Of a stretch of DNA of 22,625 bases, positions 10,444-22,625 are shown in pieces (the first letter of the stretch is position 1; each line of letters opens with the position of its first letter). Under the pieces are notes generated by a model. The model did not search any database. It was not told where the DNA came from and saw only the letters and a list, made by a program, of their open reading frames with translations. The DNA comes from Krasilnikovozyma curviuscula (taxonomy: Eukaryota > Basidiomycota > Tremellomycetes > Cystofilobasidiales > Mrakiaceae). The stretch is taken from assembly GCA_014825775.1 (NCBI GenBank), contig MVAQ01000295.1, positions 1 to 22,625 on the forward strand, written 5' to 3'. The position numbers and the translations under genes are program-made.

Positions 10444-11939
10444 ATGTCAAGCTCTCGGGACGCTCCGTTGGCCGTTCTTCAAACTCCAAAGCAGCATAAT
10501 GGGCAACGTTACGTCCTTCCCTTAACGCCTCCACTGACACCAGACAGCTATCAGTCCAGTTCGACAGACAGAATAACAGAGCAGCACGCTGTCCTTGGAA
10601 ACCCGTTGATGTTAAGTGTGGAGGATGATTCTGAAGCAGCTCACAAGAGGCCAAGCTGGAAACGGTTGAGCAGGTCTTTGAGCATGCTTTCCGTAGACAG
10701 TCTCGGGGGGACGAATAGCAGTCCCAAGGAAGATACGATTCCAATGTGGAGCTCTAACCTTCCCTTGATCTCTTTTGAAAACGTGAGTCCATCTTGTTTC
10801 CCTCCGCTCCCAGAGACAACAACGACTGTTTCATGCGCAGACTACGCAGTCACAGGATGAAGCGCTGACATTCTCATGTGTGCTAGCCCTCAGAAAATGA
10901 ACATTCAAGTCATACAAAAAGTTTTCTTGCAATACTCAAACTTGGGGTGCTCAGATTCAGATTTTCTGGGTTCTTCAAGCGATCAATATGGGCGATAGGC
11001 ACTTTCATCTTCTTCTGCTTGTGAGTCCACCTTCCAGGACCTAAAAATCGATGTGATCGGGAATTGACACTCTGTCGTCTCTCAGCCTTTTGACGTCTTT
11101 CAGCGGGTCGCCGCCCGACGTTGACATCGCTTCGCTGAACGCAAACGGCAAAATATCACTCAAAGGAATGAAGAAGCGCCCATCTTCTCTACCTTTCATC
11201 CGTAAGGTGGATCCAATGCATTTCTCTCAGTCATCAACAGAAATCTTTAGATGGTCAAGTGCAGAAGAAGAGCGAACAGCCGTCTTGTCGTTTCTCTTGC
11301 ATTCGACCGAACACCTTCCAACAGACTATCTCCTTCCAGGCTCAGATAGCGTCAACCCCGAATTCATTCTCGATGTTCACTTGGCTAGCCCTCAAGTTTC
11401 CGACCATCTCGAAGAGCTCGAAAGGAATTTGCTCAGAGACTACCCTGTTGTTCTTTTGACTACGGAACTCAACCGAAAAAGTAAAAATATGGCTGCGATT
11501 TTAACTCAACTCAAAATTAAAGAAGGTTATACCTTTGTGGATGTCTCCGCTAGACGTGAGTTCCTTGTCGATTTCCTACTGGGCCACTAGCCCACTCTAC
11601 AGTCTGACAAACTCGTCCTCCTCCACCGCAGCCGACTCCGAATCAATGGAGCTTGTTCTAAAACGTCTGTTGGGTGTTGAGTCCTTTCCTATTCTCCTTG
11701 TAAACGGACAAGTCTTCCAAGGAGGTGTTGAAACTCTGCAACAGTACGTGCTCAGTTTAGCTTCAGGCTACAATTTCATCTCTGTTTTTTTTTTTGTTTT
11801 TTTTTTGACATCTGATCTTTCCTTCAACGCTCAGAATGTCAATTGATAACACTCTCAGGGCAGGGCATACTTGAAGAATGCAGGAGCTAAAGTACCACCA
11901 ATTCCTATTAAAAAGCAGGTGGACCTGCTGCCTTTATAA
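10444..11939 (+). CDS. Membrane-anchored glutaredoxin-fold protein lacking the catalytic cysteine
   Basis: Five exons, 10444-10782, 10887-11020, 11086-11555, 11632-11743 and 11864-11939, give 376 aa. Residues 1-145 are Ser/Pro/Thr-rich and look disordered, with a basic Arg/Lys cluster before one hydrophobic segment at about 147-163 (SIWAIGTFIFFCFLLTSF), as in a type II signal anchor. The last 110 residues resemble a glutaredoxin: a DYPVVLLTTE strand, helix, GYTFVDVS strand, GVESFPILLVNG with the cis-Pro at 334, FQGGVETLQ, then AYLKNAGAKV. This is the layout of the secretory-pathway glutaredoxins Grx6/Grx7. Where those have a CxYS/CPYC active site, this protein reads TTELNRKSK, with Asn287 at the nucleophile position, so classical oxidoreductase activity is not expected. 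The distinctive C-terminus depends on using the last of three nearby AG acceptors. Function unknown; a binding or scaffold role is only a guess. Confidence 0.8.
11785..11806 (+). repeat. Poly-T tract in an intron
   Basis: Two T runs broken by a single G lie inside the last intron of the glutaredoxin-like gene (11744-11863), upstream of its competing acceptors. It may act as a polypyrimidine tract, but it sits about 30-60 nt from the acceptors. Confidence 0.75.
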
Positions 11940-12804
11940 TTGACGACTATTTTCGACGACCCCCTTCCCATGTTTAGAAGATTTAAAATTGAACATTTAC
12001 TTAGAGCCCGGCACGAGATTATCATCCCCCATTAGGCTGAGTACGAATACCCTAGAATATCATATACTTGTGACGATGTAGAATACTGTCCAAGTTTATA
12101 CACTGTAATCATAACCATAGCTCTGCCCATTACCTACTTGTAAAAACGCCATTATACAGCTTCCCTCGAAGTCCTATCTAGCAGCAATCCCCCCAATGCT
12201 TTCGGAAACCATCGCTTTGCGACACGCGAGTGTGTACGATTGAGGTCGCGACGGGCGTTTGAGTTCGGTGCCAGACGCTCATATGCCAGCGGCCAGCCGC
12301 TCTCTAAGACTAACAAAAGAGATTTTCCTGCTTCAGTAACGCGTTTTGCCTTTTCTCTTGAGTTCTGCGCTTTCCCGTGCGACTGGTTGGTCTCGCACAT
12401 TCATTTAAACTCCCCTCCCATCCTTGAAGGGTTCAAACTTAACGACATGGCACTAAATCCAAATTCTGTGCAACTCTCTCTGTTCCTCTTCTTCGTTCTC
12501 CTATCCGTACTTCGCAGCAAAAGGAGTCACCGGTAAACAAGGCGCCACCTCGAGAGGGCAAACGTGGTGCTCGACCCGACCCGCTTCCAGCTCAAGTGAA
12601 CTGTGAACTTGCTTGAATTGTACTCTCAGTCATCTGGGTGGGGCAAAGTACCTGCCTTTGGACAGGCGTGTGTGACAGGGCCAGGTTAGTATTTTGACTA
12701 AGGGATCCGAAAGTTCTGGGGGAAAATAACTTATTGTCTTTTCTCAATCGGATAGGCAACACAATCCAGCTGATCCATCCTACTGGAGTCCAACAACTGG
12801 TATA
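11940..12804. other. Intergenic region upstream of the kinase gene
   Basis: About 865 bp separate the glutaredoxin-like stop from the kinase ATG in the same direction. It includes a pyrimidine-rich stretch at about 12472-12506 and a small hairpin (AGCGG-CCAG-CCGCT) near 12289-12302. Open frames here (for example 12240-12536) have no recognisable domain. It most likely holds the kinase promoter and 5' leader. Confidence 0.5.
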
Positions 12805-15404
12805 ATGGACACTCCCACTCTGTCTCTGTTGCCCAACAGAGATGATGCTTCCTCTAGCAGCAGCTACGGCAGCAACGACTTTGCTTCGAGGCACCCCTTG
12901 GCGGCAGCCCCAGCGATTCCAGAACCGTTGCTCACACCTCCGATACCATCACCAACATCTAGGAATGACATATTTAGTAACAGTATGTTCTCTTCGCCGT
13001 GGGGGGTTCCCCATCCACCGAAACCTCTGCCCCCGTCCGCTTTAGTTCCATCGACTCCTCCTCCGTCAGCTTCAAGCAGCGGTAGCGACAAACGATTCAT
13101 ACCTTCAGGATTGAGCACCAGTGAGAGCAATGGTAGTGTGGTATCTTCTAGTGGGACCAGTGCTTCACCACCAGCCGTCACTACCCGAGGGCACCGGGCA
13201 TATTCTCTTATGGCTGGCCGCACGATTGACGGGCTATCTCCAGTTCAATCATCTGCACCACTTTGGGAACTCAAACCACCTCCACGAGCCTCGTCTATGT
13301 TCGCTGTTCCTCCTCCGGTCCCAAACACACCTTCAGCTCCTTCATCCAATTCTCACCCACCATCCTCCGTACCCTCGACTGCCAGCAATAGCGCGCTACC
13401 GAGCCCATCACTGTCAACTACCAGTAGTAGAAACTCAAGCTTCTTCACTCCTCAACCTATTCTTAAACCAGACGTAATCATTCCACCTTCGCCGACGTCG
13501 ACGACAACAAAGCCACCACCTCAGCACAGGATCGAGATGACTAGTCTCAAATTGCGCCTGATTCCCAAGACGGACTACGTACTGGGAGAGGGTCAATACA
13601 GTACTGTCTATCTTGGCTCTTATAAAGGTAAGGAGCGTGAAGACAGTACTCCCCGAACCAACAGCCATCTGGTCACTTATCCTTGGAAACTCTGCGCTAT
13701 CAAGCGCCCTTATTCGTTTGAGGAGGATATCAAAGAGAGTCTGTTGCGAGAAGCGATCATTTTGAAGCACCTCCATCGGTATTCTGAGAAAATCGATAGT
13801 GATGGCGATGCAGTCAACCAGGGAGGCGGAGATGTCGACGCAGAGGGTAGCACAGAAGGGGAAGAATATGTAGTGAACTTCCTTGGAATCCAACATGAAC
13901 CATCGCCTTACTTGCCGACGTCAAAATCAACATCAGCTGCCTCCAGCAACACTATGAAGGCCTCAGCAAAAACAGCGCTTCCAGACTTAACTTCCATCGG
14001 CTTAGGTCGTCCATCATCATCACCTCTCATCAACCATAGAGTTGTGCTAGTCTTGGAACACTGCTCGTTTGGTACACTGTCCAGTTTCATGTCTGTTCAT
14101 TCTGGTATGGTCACTGGACAGTTGTGGTTAAAGTGGGCCAAGGGGTTGGCCAGCGGTGTAGATTACTTGCATAGGCGGGGAGTCATTCATGCAGACATGA
14201 AGCCCCAGAACGTCCTAGTATGTGCCTCGTTTCTTTTCTTCCTCAGTAGTTGTTGCGCGATTCTGATGTCTTAACCGCTTTCATTCGCATGATTAGCTTG
14301 CCAACGATTTCACTGTTCGAATCAGCGACTTTGGATCATCTTTCATATCAGCAACAGGATCCAAGTGCTCTCCTTTATTACCTGTGTACAACAGCACCAC
14401 CACCTCTGGCTTGGGAACGTCAGCTTACTCGTCACCTGAACAGATTCTGAGAAACAACTTACTGGATGCTTCCACTGATATCTTCTCGCTTGGTGTCACT
14501 CTGTATGTGCTAATCACTGGTCGAGAACCTTATAAAGGCGTTGTGAACTCCAGAGAAGTGATTTATTGGGCAGGTGAGTGATCTGAATCTTATCTTATTC
14601 TGAACTGTTAACTAAATTTGTCCCACATTATCTACACAAGGTAAAGGGGAGTTCTGGAACTGGGAAGAACGAAAACGCGCTAGTCTCGGAGATACCGGTG
14701 TTCGTCGAGGAGGTAGCTTGAGAGAAACCGATCGATTTGGTCGACAGCCAAAGGACGCTGCTCCAAATTGGAGAATGGGTACAGCTTCAGACGTATACTC
14801 TCGAGGAGTGAAGACCAATAATGGTTCTCTATTGAATGATGAAGGAAAAGAGATCTCTCCCGGTGGTGGAATCCGGAAAGAAGCCTGTGAGGTACTTCTG
14901 CTTGAGGATGAAGCCCGAGAGGTAGTCAAAGAACCTCCTCTGTTACACTCAGCACCAGCATTCATCCATTGGTCACCGTCGTCTCAGAATCGTAACCCTT
15001 CCCTCTCAGTGGAACCAACACAACTCGTAGTTCCGCCAGAAACAACCGCTTTACCATTCCCTCTCTCCTACCTTCTCACACCTTTCTCTCCGTTTCCGGT
15101 GATTCCATCTTCTCCCACCTCTTCACTGTTTCAAGACACACCACATTCCATTAACGATGTCGTTGGCTCTTTTGTGACCCGCCCTCACCCTCCCAAGGAA
15201 TCGGCTGGTCGACCTCCTCATTACCCAGATGGTTCGCCTCCGATGTATTTTGCAGCTGGTTCTTCAATTGCTTCAGGCGGGAAGCACAACCTGGTCCCAG
15301 AAGAAATCAGAGTCGTTCTGCGAGGGATGCTGAATCCTGATTCGAAGCTCAGGTGGGGCCTGAGAGATGTCAAGGTTGGGTTGGAGGCTGTTGAGCTGAG
15401 CTGA
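12805..15404 (+). CDS. Serine/threonine-type protein kinase, non-RD, with large insertions
   Basis: Three exons, 12805-14217, 14297-14573 and 14641-15404, give 817 aa. Residues 1-240 are Ser/Pro-rich and look disordered. The kinase fold starts with the glycine loop GEGQYSTVYLG (261-271), then the ATP-site lysine K300 (CAIKRPY), helix C glutamate E316, catalytic loop HADMKPQN (462-469), metal-binding DFG (482-484), activation-segment SSPE (516-519) and DIFSLGVTLYVLITGREPY. All catalytic residues are present. The HRD arginine is Ala463, making it a non-RD kinase. Unusual low-complexity inserts lie after helix C (acidic), between the next strands (Ser-rich), and a very long one of about 200 residues before the final helix (VVLRGMLNPDSKLRWG). 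I do not recognise the subfamily, so I give no symbol. Its 3' end faces HAP3 across 875 bp. Confidence 0.88.
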
Positions 15405-16279
15405 CAGTAGCTCTTCATCTCTTTGACCTTGCTGTTTTCACATCTGTTGATTCATAATTTCGACACGCTTTTACTACTGCTTCATTTTATGTACATGGCA
15501 GCGTCGCTTGTTGTAGTATATTATAGCTTCCTTTGTTGTGAATAATATCTTGCTTACTGAATTGGGCGCTCTCATCGGTCAGCAAAACCAGAAAAGCAAT
15601 GACATGAAATGCCATATGCAATGCCAGTATCCTTTTACTAGCTGCAGCGGCAAAATGCGTCGCCGCCTCAGGTGGCACTTGCCACAAATTGTGTTATGTT
15701 GTCAGAAGCAAGATCCATTCCTTGTCTAATGGTAAACAATGGAGCTACGCATTTCAAATGGTCAAATCTGCTGCGTCAGTCACTTCCCAGGCATCCCGTC
15801 TCTTAGGAAGAGTAGAAGCGCTGCAAAGTTCCATATTGTCGTAACATCTACTCCCAAGCCCTAACCCCGGAATTCACTCATCAATCATTATCATTGTATA
15901 CCATGCAATTACCTTGAAAGAACGGAATGTTGTGCGCTCCTTTCCTTCTTTTATGTTCAGATGAGGGAAGAAACTCCATATCTGTTTGCAGTTGTGCCAC
16001 TGGCTGCATCACCATCCGTGGGAGAGCGTATTATATAGCCATGTCGCGGTCAAAGAAGAAGCATAGCTCGGTGATGACGACAAATGGCGCTCCAACTGTG
16101 AGGTCCCAACTGAAAGTTGTGGAGAGCCCCCTGACCCTTTGCTGGAGGAAAAATCGAAACCCACTTTAATTAAACGTCACATGTCATAAGAAGAAAGATG
16201 TGGAGAACACACTTACACATGCGTTCAAAGTGTGCTGAGGCGGTATGGACATTACCAAAACATGTTTATGTGCAAGCAG
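15405..16279. other. Convergent intergenic region between kinase and HAP3
   Basis: This 875 bp gap lies between two 3' ends, which is long for such a compact genome. It should contain only 3' UTRs, yet several open frames occur on both strands (15487-15687 minus, 15538-15729 plus, 15927-16169 plus). None shows a recognisable motif. I see no RNA gene. A small unrecognised gene cannot be excluded. Confidence 0.45.
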
Positions 16280-17106
16280 CTACTCTTCATCCTCCTCTTC
16301 TTCCTCTTCACGTTCCTCAGGTTCTTCAAAGACTTCGGTTTTAGCTATCTTTGCCTTTTTAGCCTTTGACGGTTTGGGTCCTTGCCCGTTCTGTAAAGTC
16401 GCAGCGATCACATCGGAGCGCAGCAAAAAGGCCAGACAGATGTTAGCTTGACTCTTCGTTCAACAGCTGGAGACAGAATATAAGAAGATACGACTGACAC
16501 CACCTATCGTTCTGTATCGAGTGAGCCAGACAGTAAGGGCAGTTGAGTAGTTCTCAAACCCAAGCGTGTTCATCGCCCACAAGATGTCTTCTCCTGTGAC
16601 CGTCTTCCTCTTTTCTAATCTGCACTTTTCGGATGCCTCTGACGTCTGTTGAATCAGGTTTACGAGGCATGTTAGGGTCGCCCATGGCAGGCGGACGTGC
16701 TGTTTCAAGTGACGACGTACGATAAAGCTGATAAACTCCGATACACACTCCTGTAAGCATTCCTTCGACTCCTTTGCTATCTTGGCCGATGGAGGAAGAG
16801 CATTTCTCATTATTCGTGCTACGTTTGCTATCTTTTGGTTCATTCGAAGTAATCACGACATGAAGAAAAATGTCGGGCGTCAGCTCCGCGATGTTGAGAG
16901 CAGCAAACTGGATCACGAACAGTCGAAAGAACCATACTCACCGGAAGATATTGATCCTGTTCTCTATACTCTTCAAGCTGGCTCTCGGTAAACACATGTT
17001 CCTGCACTGGTAAATCTGAAATGGCGGGAAGACGGATTGTGCCTCCTGTTCCGTACGACGAGGATGATGGTTCAGCTTGGGCGTTGGTTTCCTCTGTTCC
17101 TTCCAT
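16280..17106 (-). CDS. HAP3: CCAAT-binding complex subunit HAP3 (NF-YB)
   Basis: HAP3 pairs with HAP5 through histone folds and, with HAP2, binds CCAAT boxes; in fungi the complex controls respiration and, with HapX-type partners, iron use. Four exons, 17106-16942, 16831-16721, 16645-16499 and 16390-16280, all joined in phase 0, give 177 aa. The NF-YB core is nearly intact: YREQDQYLP / [51 protein letters not shown] and [15 protein letters not shown]. The N-terminal 45 residues are Ser-rich and variable. The C-terminus is a Lys-rich stretch ([12 protein letters not shown]) followed by a run of Glu/Asp ending at the stop. The last junction uses a GTCAGT donor and is the least certain. The gene is divergent from SEC18, with at most 161 bp between the two ATGs. 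Confidence 0.93.
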
Positions 17107-17267
17107 GTCTTCTGTTTCAATTCGTTGAAGTTCCAGCTGGAGATTTTTGGTAATATTTGAAATGGGTTGTCGCCGTCGCGGTCATGTCTGCAAAAGCTCC
17201 AGCGGACGACGAACTAGTTCCAGACGACGACAACGTCTTTCCCAAGGAATTAACAAACGCCAGCAGG
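17107..17267. promoter_or_regulatory. Short bidirectional promoter of HAP3 and SEC18
   Basis: Only 161 bp lie between the HAP3 ATG (17106, minus) and the preferred SEC18 ATG (17268, plus). Both promoters and both 5' leaders must fit here or overlap the genes. In-frame ATGs at 17157 and 17184 could start SEC18 earlier and shrink the gap to 50 or 77 bp. I see no clear TATA or CCAAT box within it. Confidence 0.6.
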
Positions 17268-20445
<3,178 letters not shown>

Positions 20446-20703
20446 TTGATGTTATTAGAATGAAGGTCGTGTTTCCCTGACTTTCTTGTATGGTCTCTTC
20501 ATGTGTTTCAAAATTCATGAAAAATTGTAAATATAAACGAAAGCGACATTGAGAAGCTCAGAAACGGGAATTTCATGTCAATACAAGAAAGGCCCAAGAT
20601 ATATACACTGAAAATAGAAGACACCGGTATTCCTAAGCGGTAGCGGCTAACGGGGCGCTCTGTTTCAGAAAAAAAAAGGTACGTTCGTCAGTCCCATAAT
20701 TTC
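20446..20703. other. Convergent 3' spacer between SEC18 and ISU1
   Basis: This is a 258 bp tail-to-tail gap. It is AT-rich after the SEC18 stop and should hold the 3' UTRs of both genes. I see no separate feature. Confidence 0.6.
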
Positions 20704-21773
20704 TTACTGGCGACAAGACCGAATCTCACGAACCGTAGAGGCAGCCTGCGCCTCTGCAGCGAGGGCTCGTTTTGACTTGTAATCTTTGATGGCAGCCTTA
20801 ATAGCATCCTCAGCCAACATGGAGCAATGAAGCTGATTACCAAGCATGTAGAGTCAGTATTGCGAAATCCTCCGTATGGACCGGAGTGAGGAAGACGCAC
20901 CTTTACAGGAGGCAAACAGAGCTCCTTAGCAATCTCGGAATTCTGGATGGCACCAGCAGCTTCGAGGGTCATACCATTAACTCTTTCGGTGATGAATGAA
21001 GACGAGGCAATTGCAGAACCACATCCGAATGTCTACGCGATGAATCAAGAGTAGGTAGCCGAGTCCAAACGTTAAGTTTGAAAGTGCAGATAAGATAGAA
21101 GTAGTTCTTAGTGTCAGACAGAAGGGGTCAGAGAAGTAGCTGGCTAGAGAAGGCGTACCTTGAACTTAACATCAATGATTTTGCCCGTTTTGTCGTCCAC
21201 ACGGATTTGAAGCTTCATGACATCACCACAAGCTGAACAAATGCCAAGAAAGAAGAGTCAAGTTAGTATCTTATCGTAAAACGAAAGAGCAAAGCGGATC
21301 TAAGGGTAGAAAAAGAGGAAGGGAACACCGTCGACCTCTCGGCGACTCTTGCACCGACGTGGTTTAGACGACATCTCCTTCCTCCAACATTGCCTATCAA
21401 ACTGAGGGAGCTTACCTGGAGCACCAACAAGACCAGTGCCTACATCACTATCAGACTTGTTCATAGACCCAACCTGCGTGCAGCAAAAAAAAGTGGCGCA
21501 AATTATCAGATCGAATCAGTCAGCGCTCTAAAAAAACTAACGATGGAAACCGGTGCTCTACTTCTATTCAGGCAGCCAGCACATGGTCTGCAAGAGACAT
21601 AAAAGAGGACAGCACGCTACTAAAGGGTAGCTACTCACATTTCTTGGGTTGTTGTAGTGATCCAAGACGGATTCGTGGTACGAACGAGCAAAGGTTGCTC
21701 CGACCCTACTCGAAGCTGTAGCCTGAAAGGTGGTTGGACGAGCAAGAGTCTTCAAAGCTGATGATCTGAACAT
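20704..21773 (-). CDS. ISU1: Iron-sulfur cluster scaffold ISU1 (IscU)
   Basis: ISU1 is the mitochondrial matrix scaffold on which [2Fe-2S] clusters are built with Nfs1 and frataxin and then passed on by Ssq1/Jac1. Five exons, 21773-21639, 21473-21416, 21232-21159, 21032-20901 and 20832-20704, give 175 aa. Residues 1-33 form a basic, Ser/Ala-rich presequence (MFRSSALKTLARPTTFQ), then SYHESVLDHYNNPRNVGS. The three cluster-binding cysteines are C66 (GAPACGD, with D68), C93 (TFGCGSAIASSS) and C136 (LHCSML). LPPVK (129-133), the Hsp70-binding motif, is intact. The C-terminal tail after DYKSKR is divergent. The start at 21773 is preferred over an in-frame ATG at 21926 because the presequence begins there. 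Introns are longer here (68-183 nt). Intron 1 and the leader carry GATA-type sites. Confidence 0.96.
21503..21511 (-). promoter_or_regulatory. ATCTGATAA site in ISU1 intron 1
   Basis: On the minus strand (the coding strand of ISU1) this reads ATCTGATAA, an exact match to ATCWGATAA. That motif is the known target of fungal iron-regulatory GATA factors (the Urbs1/SreA/Fep1 family; Cir1 in Cryptococcus). It lies within the first intron. Binding is inferred only. Confidence 0.45.
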
Positions 21774-22625
21774 TATTTTGTGTGAGATAAGGGGTTTGAT
21801 CTGATAGAAGGATGAGGAAGACCTTGGGCGCTGGCTTGAGTGTCGAGAGGCAAAAACAGTTATTTTTGTTTCCGACTGGCTGCAATTCGACTTGCAGGTC
21901 GGGCGACGCGACCGCTCTGATCGCATCGCCGCTACACAGCACTACCAAAGGCGTCTTTTTGCTAACCATGGCCTTCTTGTGTAGCTAAGAGGTGCTCAAA
22001 AGTGAGCTTGCCAGTTCGACAGCGCCCTCAAAGAGCTCTGCTTGCGGTGAATTGAAAGATGCGGCCATCCAGTCGCGATTGCACGTAACACACCACTGCA
22101 ATTATCCCCTTTGAAAAGATCTGTAGAGAAATCAAGCCATATGGTTTTGTATAGTTCCCAATTCCGTATTGCGATATTAGAGGGCGGCGAAAGTATCAGC
22201 TCCGATCGGATGTCGTTTTGATCACAGTGTAGCATCAGACACTAAATACGCCTTTTGAGGCAGCGTTCAATTCTAAGTTGGACTCGATAGTCTTCTCCGC
22301 AACACTGCAAGCGTCGTATGTGACCAAGTGTATGATTCAACCTTGTGCCCGAGATGCTTAACATGTCGGCAATATCTTTGGCCTACAATATTCCTATGTT
22401 TCTAGATAGCACTGTGATAACTAGTAATATGAACGACAGTATGGTGACCTCCTAAAAACAAACATGAGGCCGTGATGGGTAAAAAGAACAATTCAGGCTA
22501 GTACGATGGAGAAGTGAAAAGGAATCGTCACAGTTGACAACAGATTTCGGAAAAAGGGAGAGTAGCATCTAAATGACCAGGAAGCGAGGAAACATTGTCA
22601 AAGCGCCTTAATGCTGCTGCTCATT
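21774..22625. other. ISU1 upstream region with no supported gene
   Basis: The final 850 bp hold the ISU1 leader and promoter. A CCAAT pentamer lies at 22158-22162, about 385 bp before the ATG. The longest open frame (21996-22235 minus) has no recognisable motif. I see no tRNA, repeat or coding exon up to the window end. Confidence 0.5.
21785..21807. promoter_or_regulatory. Pair of GATA-type sites just upstream of the ISU1 ATG
   Basis: AGATAAG (about 21785-21791) and ATCTGATAG (21799-21807, one base off ATCWGATAA) lie 12-34 bp before the ISU1 ATG, both read on the plus strand. GATA cores are common by chance, so the pair is only suggestive unless taken with the exact intronic site. Confidence 0.35.

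Noticed and set aside
12240..12302. GTTCG-containing stretch with a small hairpin, considered as a tRNA.
   Set aside because: No cloverleaf, no matching A and B boxes and no acceptor stem could be built.
16280..16330. TCC/TCT-rich run that looks like a microsatellite.
   Set aside because: It is the coding sequence for the Glu/Asp-rich C-terminus of HAP3 on the minus strand.
21774..21926. Upstream in-frame start for ISU1 adding 51 residues.
   Set aside because: A good mitochondrial presequence begins at the ATG at 21773; the extension looks like translated 5' leader.

Overview
This window looks like nuclear DNA of a basidiomycete yeast-type fungus, most likely a tremellomycete (Cryptococcus/Kwoniella-like). 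The lineage is inferred from style, not from a search: genes are compact and heavily split, and I could model 49 introns in eight genes. All are GT-AG, most are 60-110 nt, and many have a CTRAC/CTAAC-like branch site 15-50 nt before the acceptor. Protein similarity is to fungal and general eukaryotic families. I saw no bacterial, phage, CRISPR, transposon, rRNA or tRNA sequence.

Layout from left to right: 1-1057, no supported gene. 1058-2254 (+), PEX11, peroxisome division. 2432-5163 (-), an MDM31/MDM32-family mitochondrial inner-membrane protein, convergent with PEX11. 5164-6966, a 1.8 kb divergent gap with low-complexity tracts. 6967-9963 (+), an RPD3-type class I histone deacetylase with a long acidic tail. 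10444-11939 (+), a membrane-anchored glutaredoxin-fold protein whose catalytic cysteine is gone. 12805-15404 (+), a large non-RD protein kinase with long insertions. 16280-17106 (-), HAP3 (NF-YB), the histone-fold subunit of the CCAAT-binding complex. 17268-20445 (+), SEC18 (NSF), head to head with HAP3 over a very short shared promoter. 20704-21773 (-), ISU1, the Fe-S cluster scaffold, convergent with SEC18. 21774-22625, ISU1 upstream sequence with no supported gene.

Most of these are housekeeping genes and do not form an operon or an obvious system. The one plausible functional link is iron and mitochondria: the HAP complex regulates respiratory and iron-using genes in fungi, ISU1 is a typical iron-dependent gene, and ISU1 carries an exact ATCTGATAA (fungal iron-GATA-factor type) site in intron 1, two related GATA sites just before its ATG and a CCAAT box further upstream. 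The most unusual protein is the cysteine-less, membrane-anchored glutaredoxin-like gene. I found no clear new multi-gene system.

All exon boundaries were worked out by hand from splice signals, reading-frame arithmetic and family conservation. The frames close exactly in every model, but none has been tested against transcripts.
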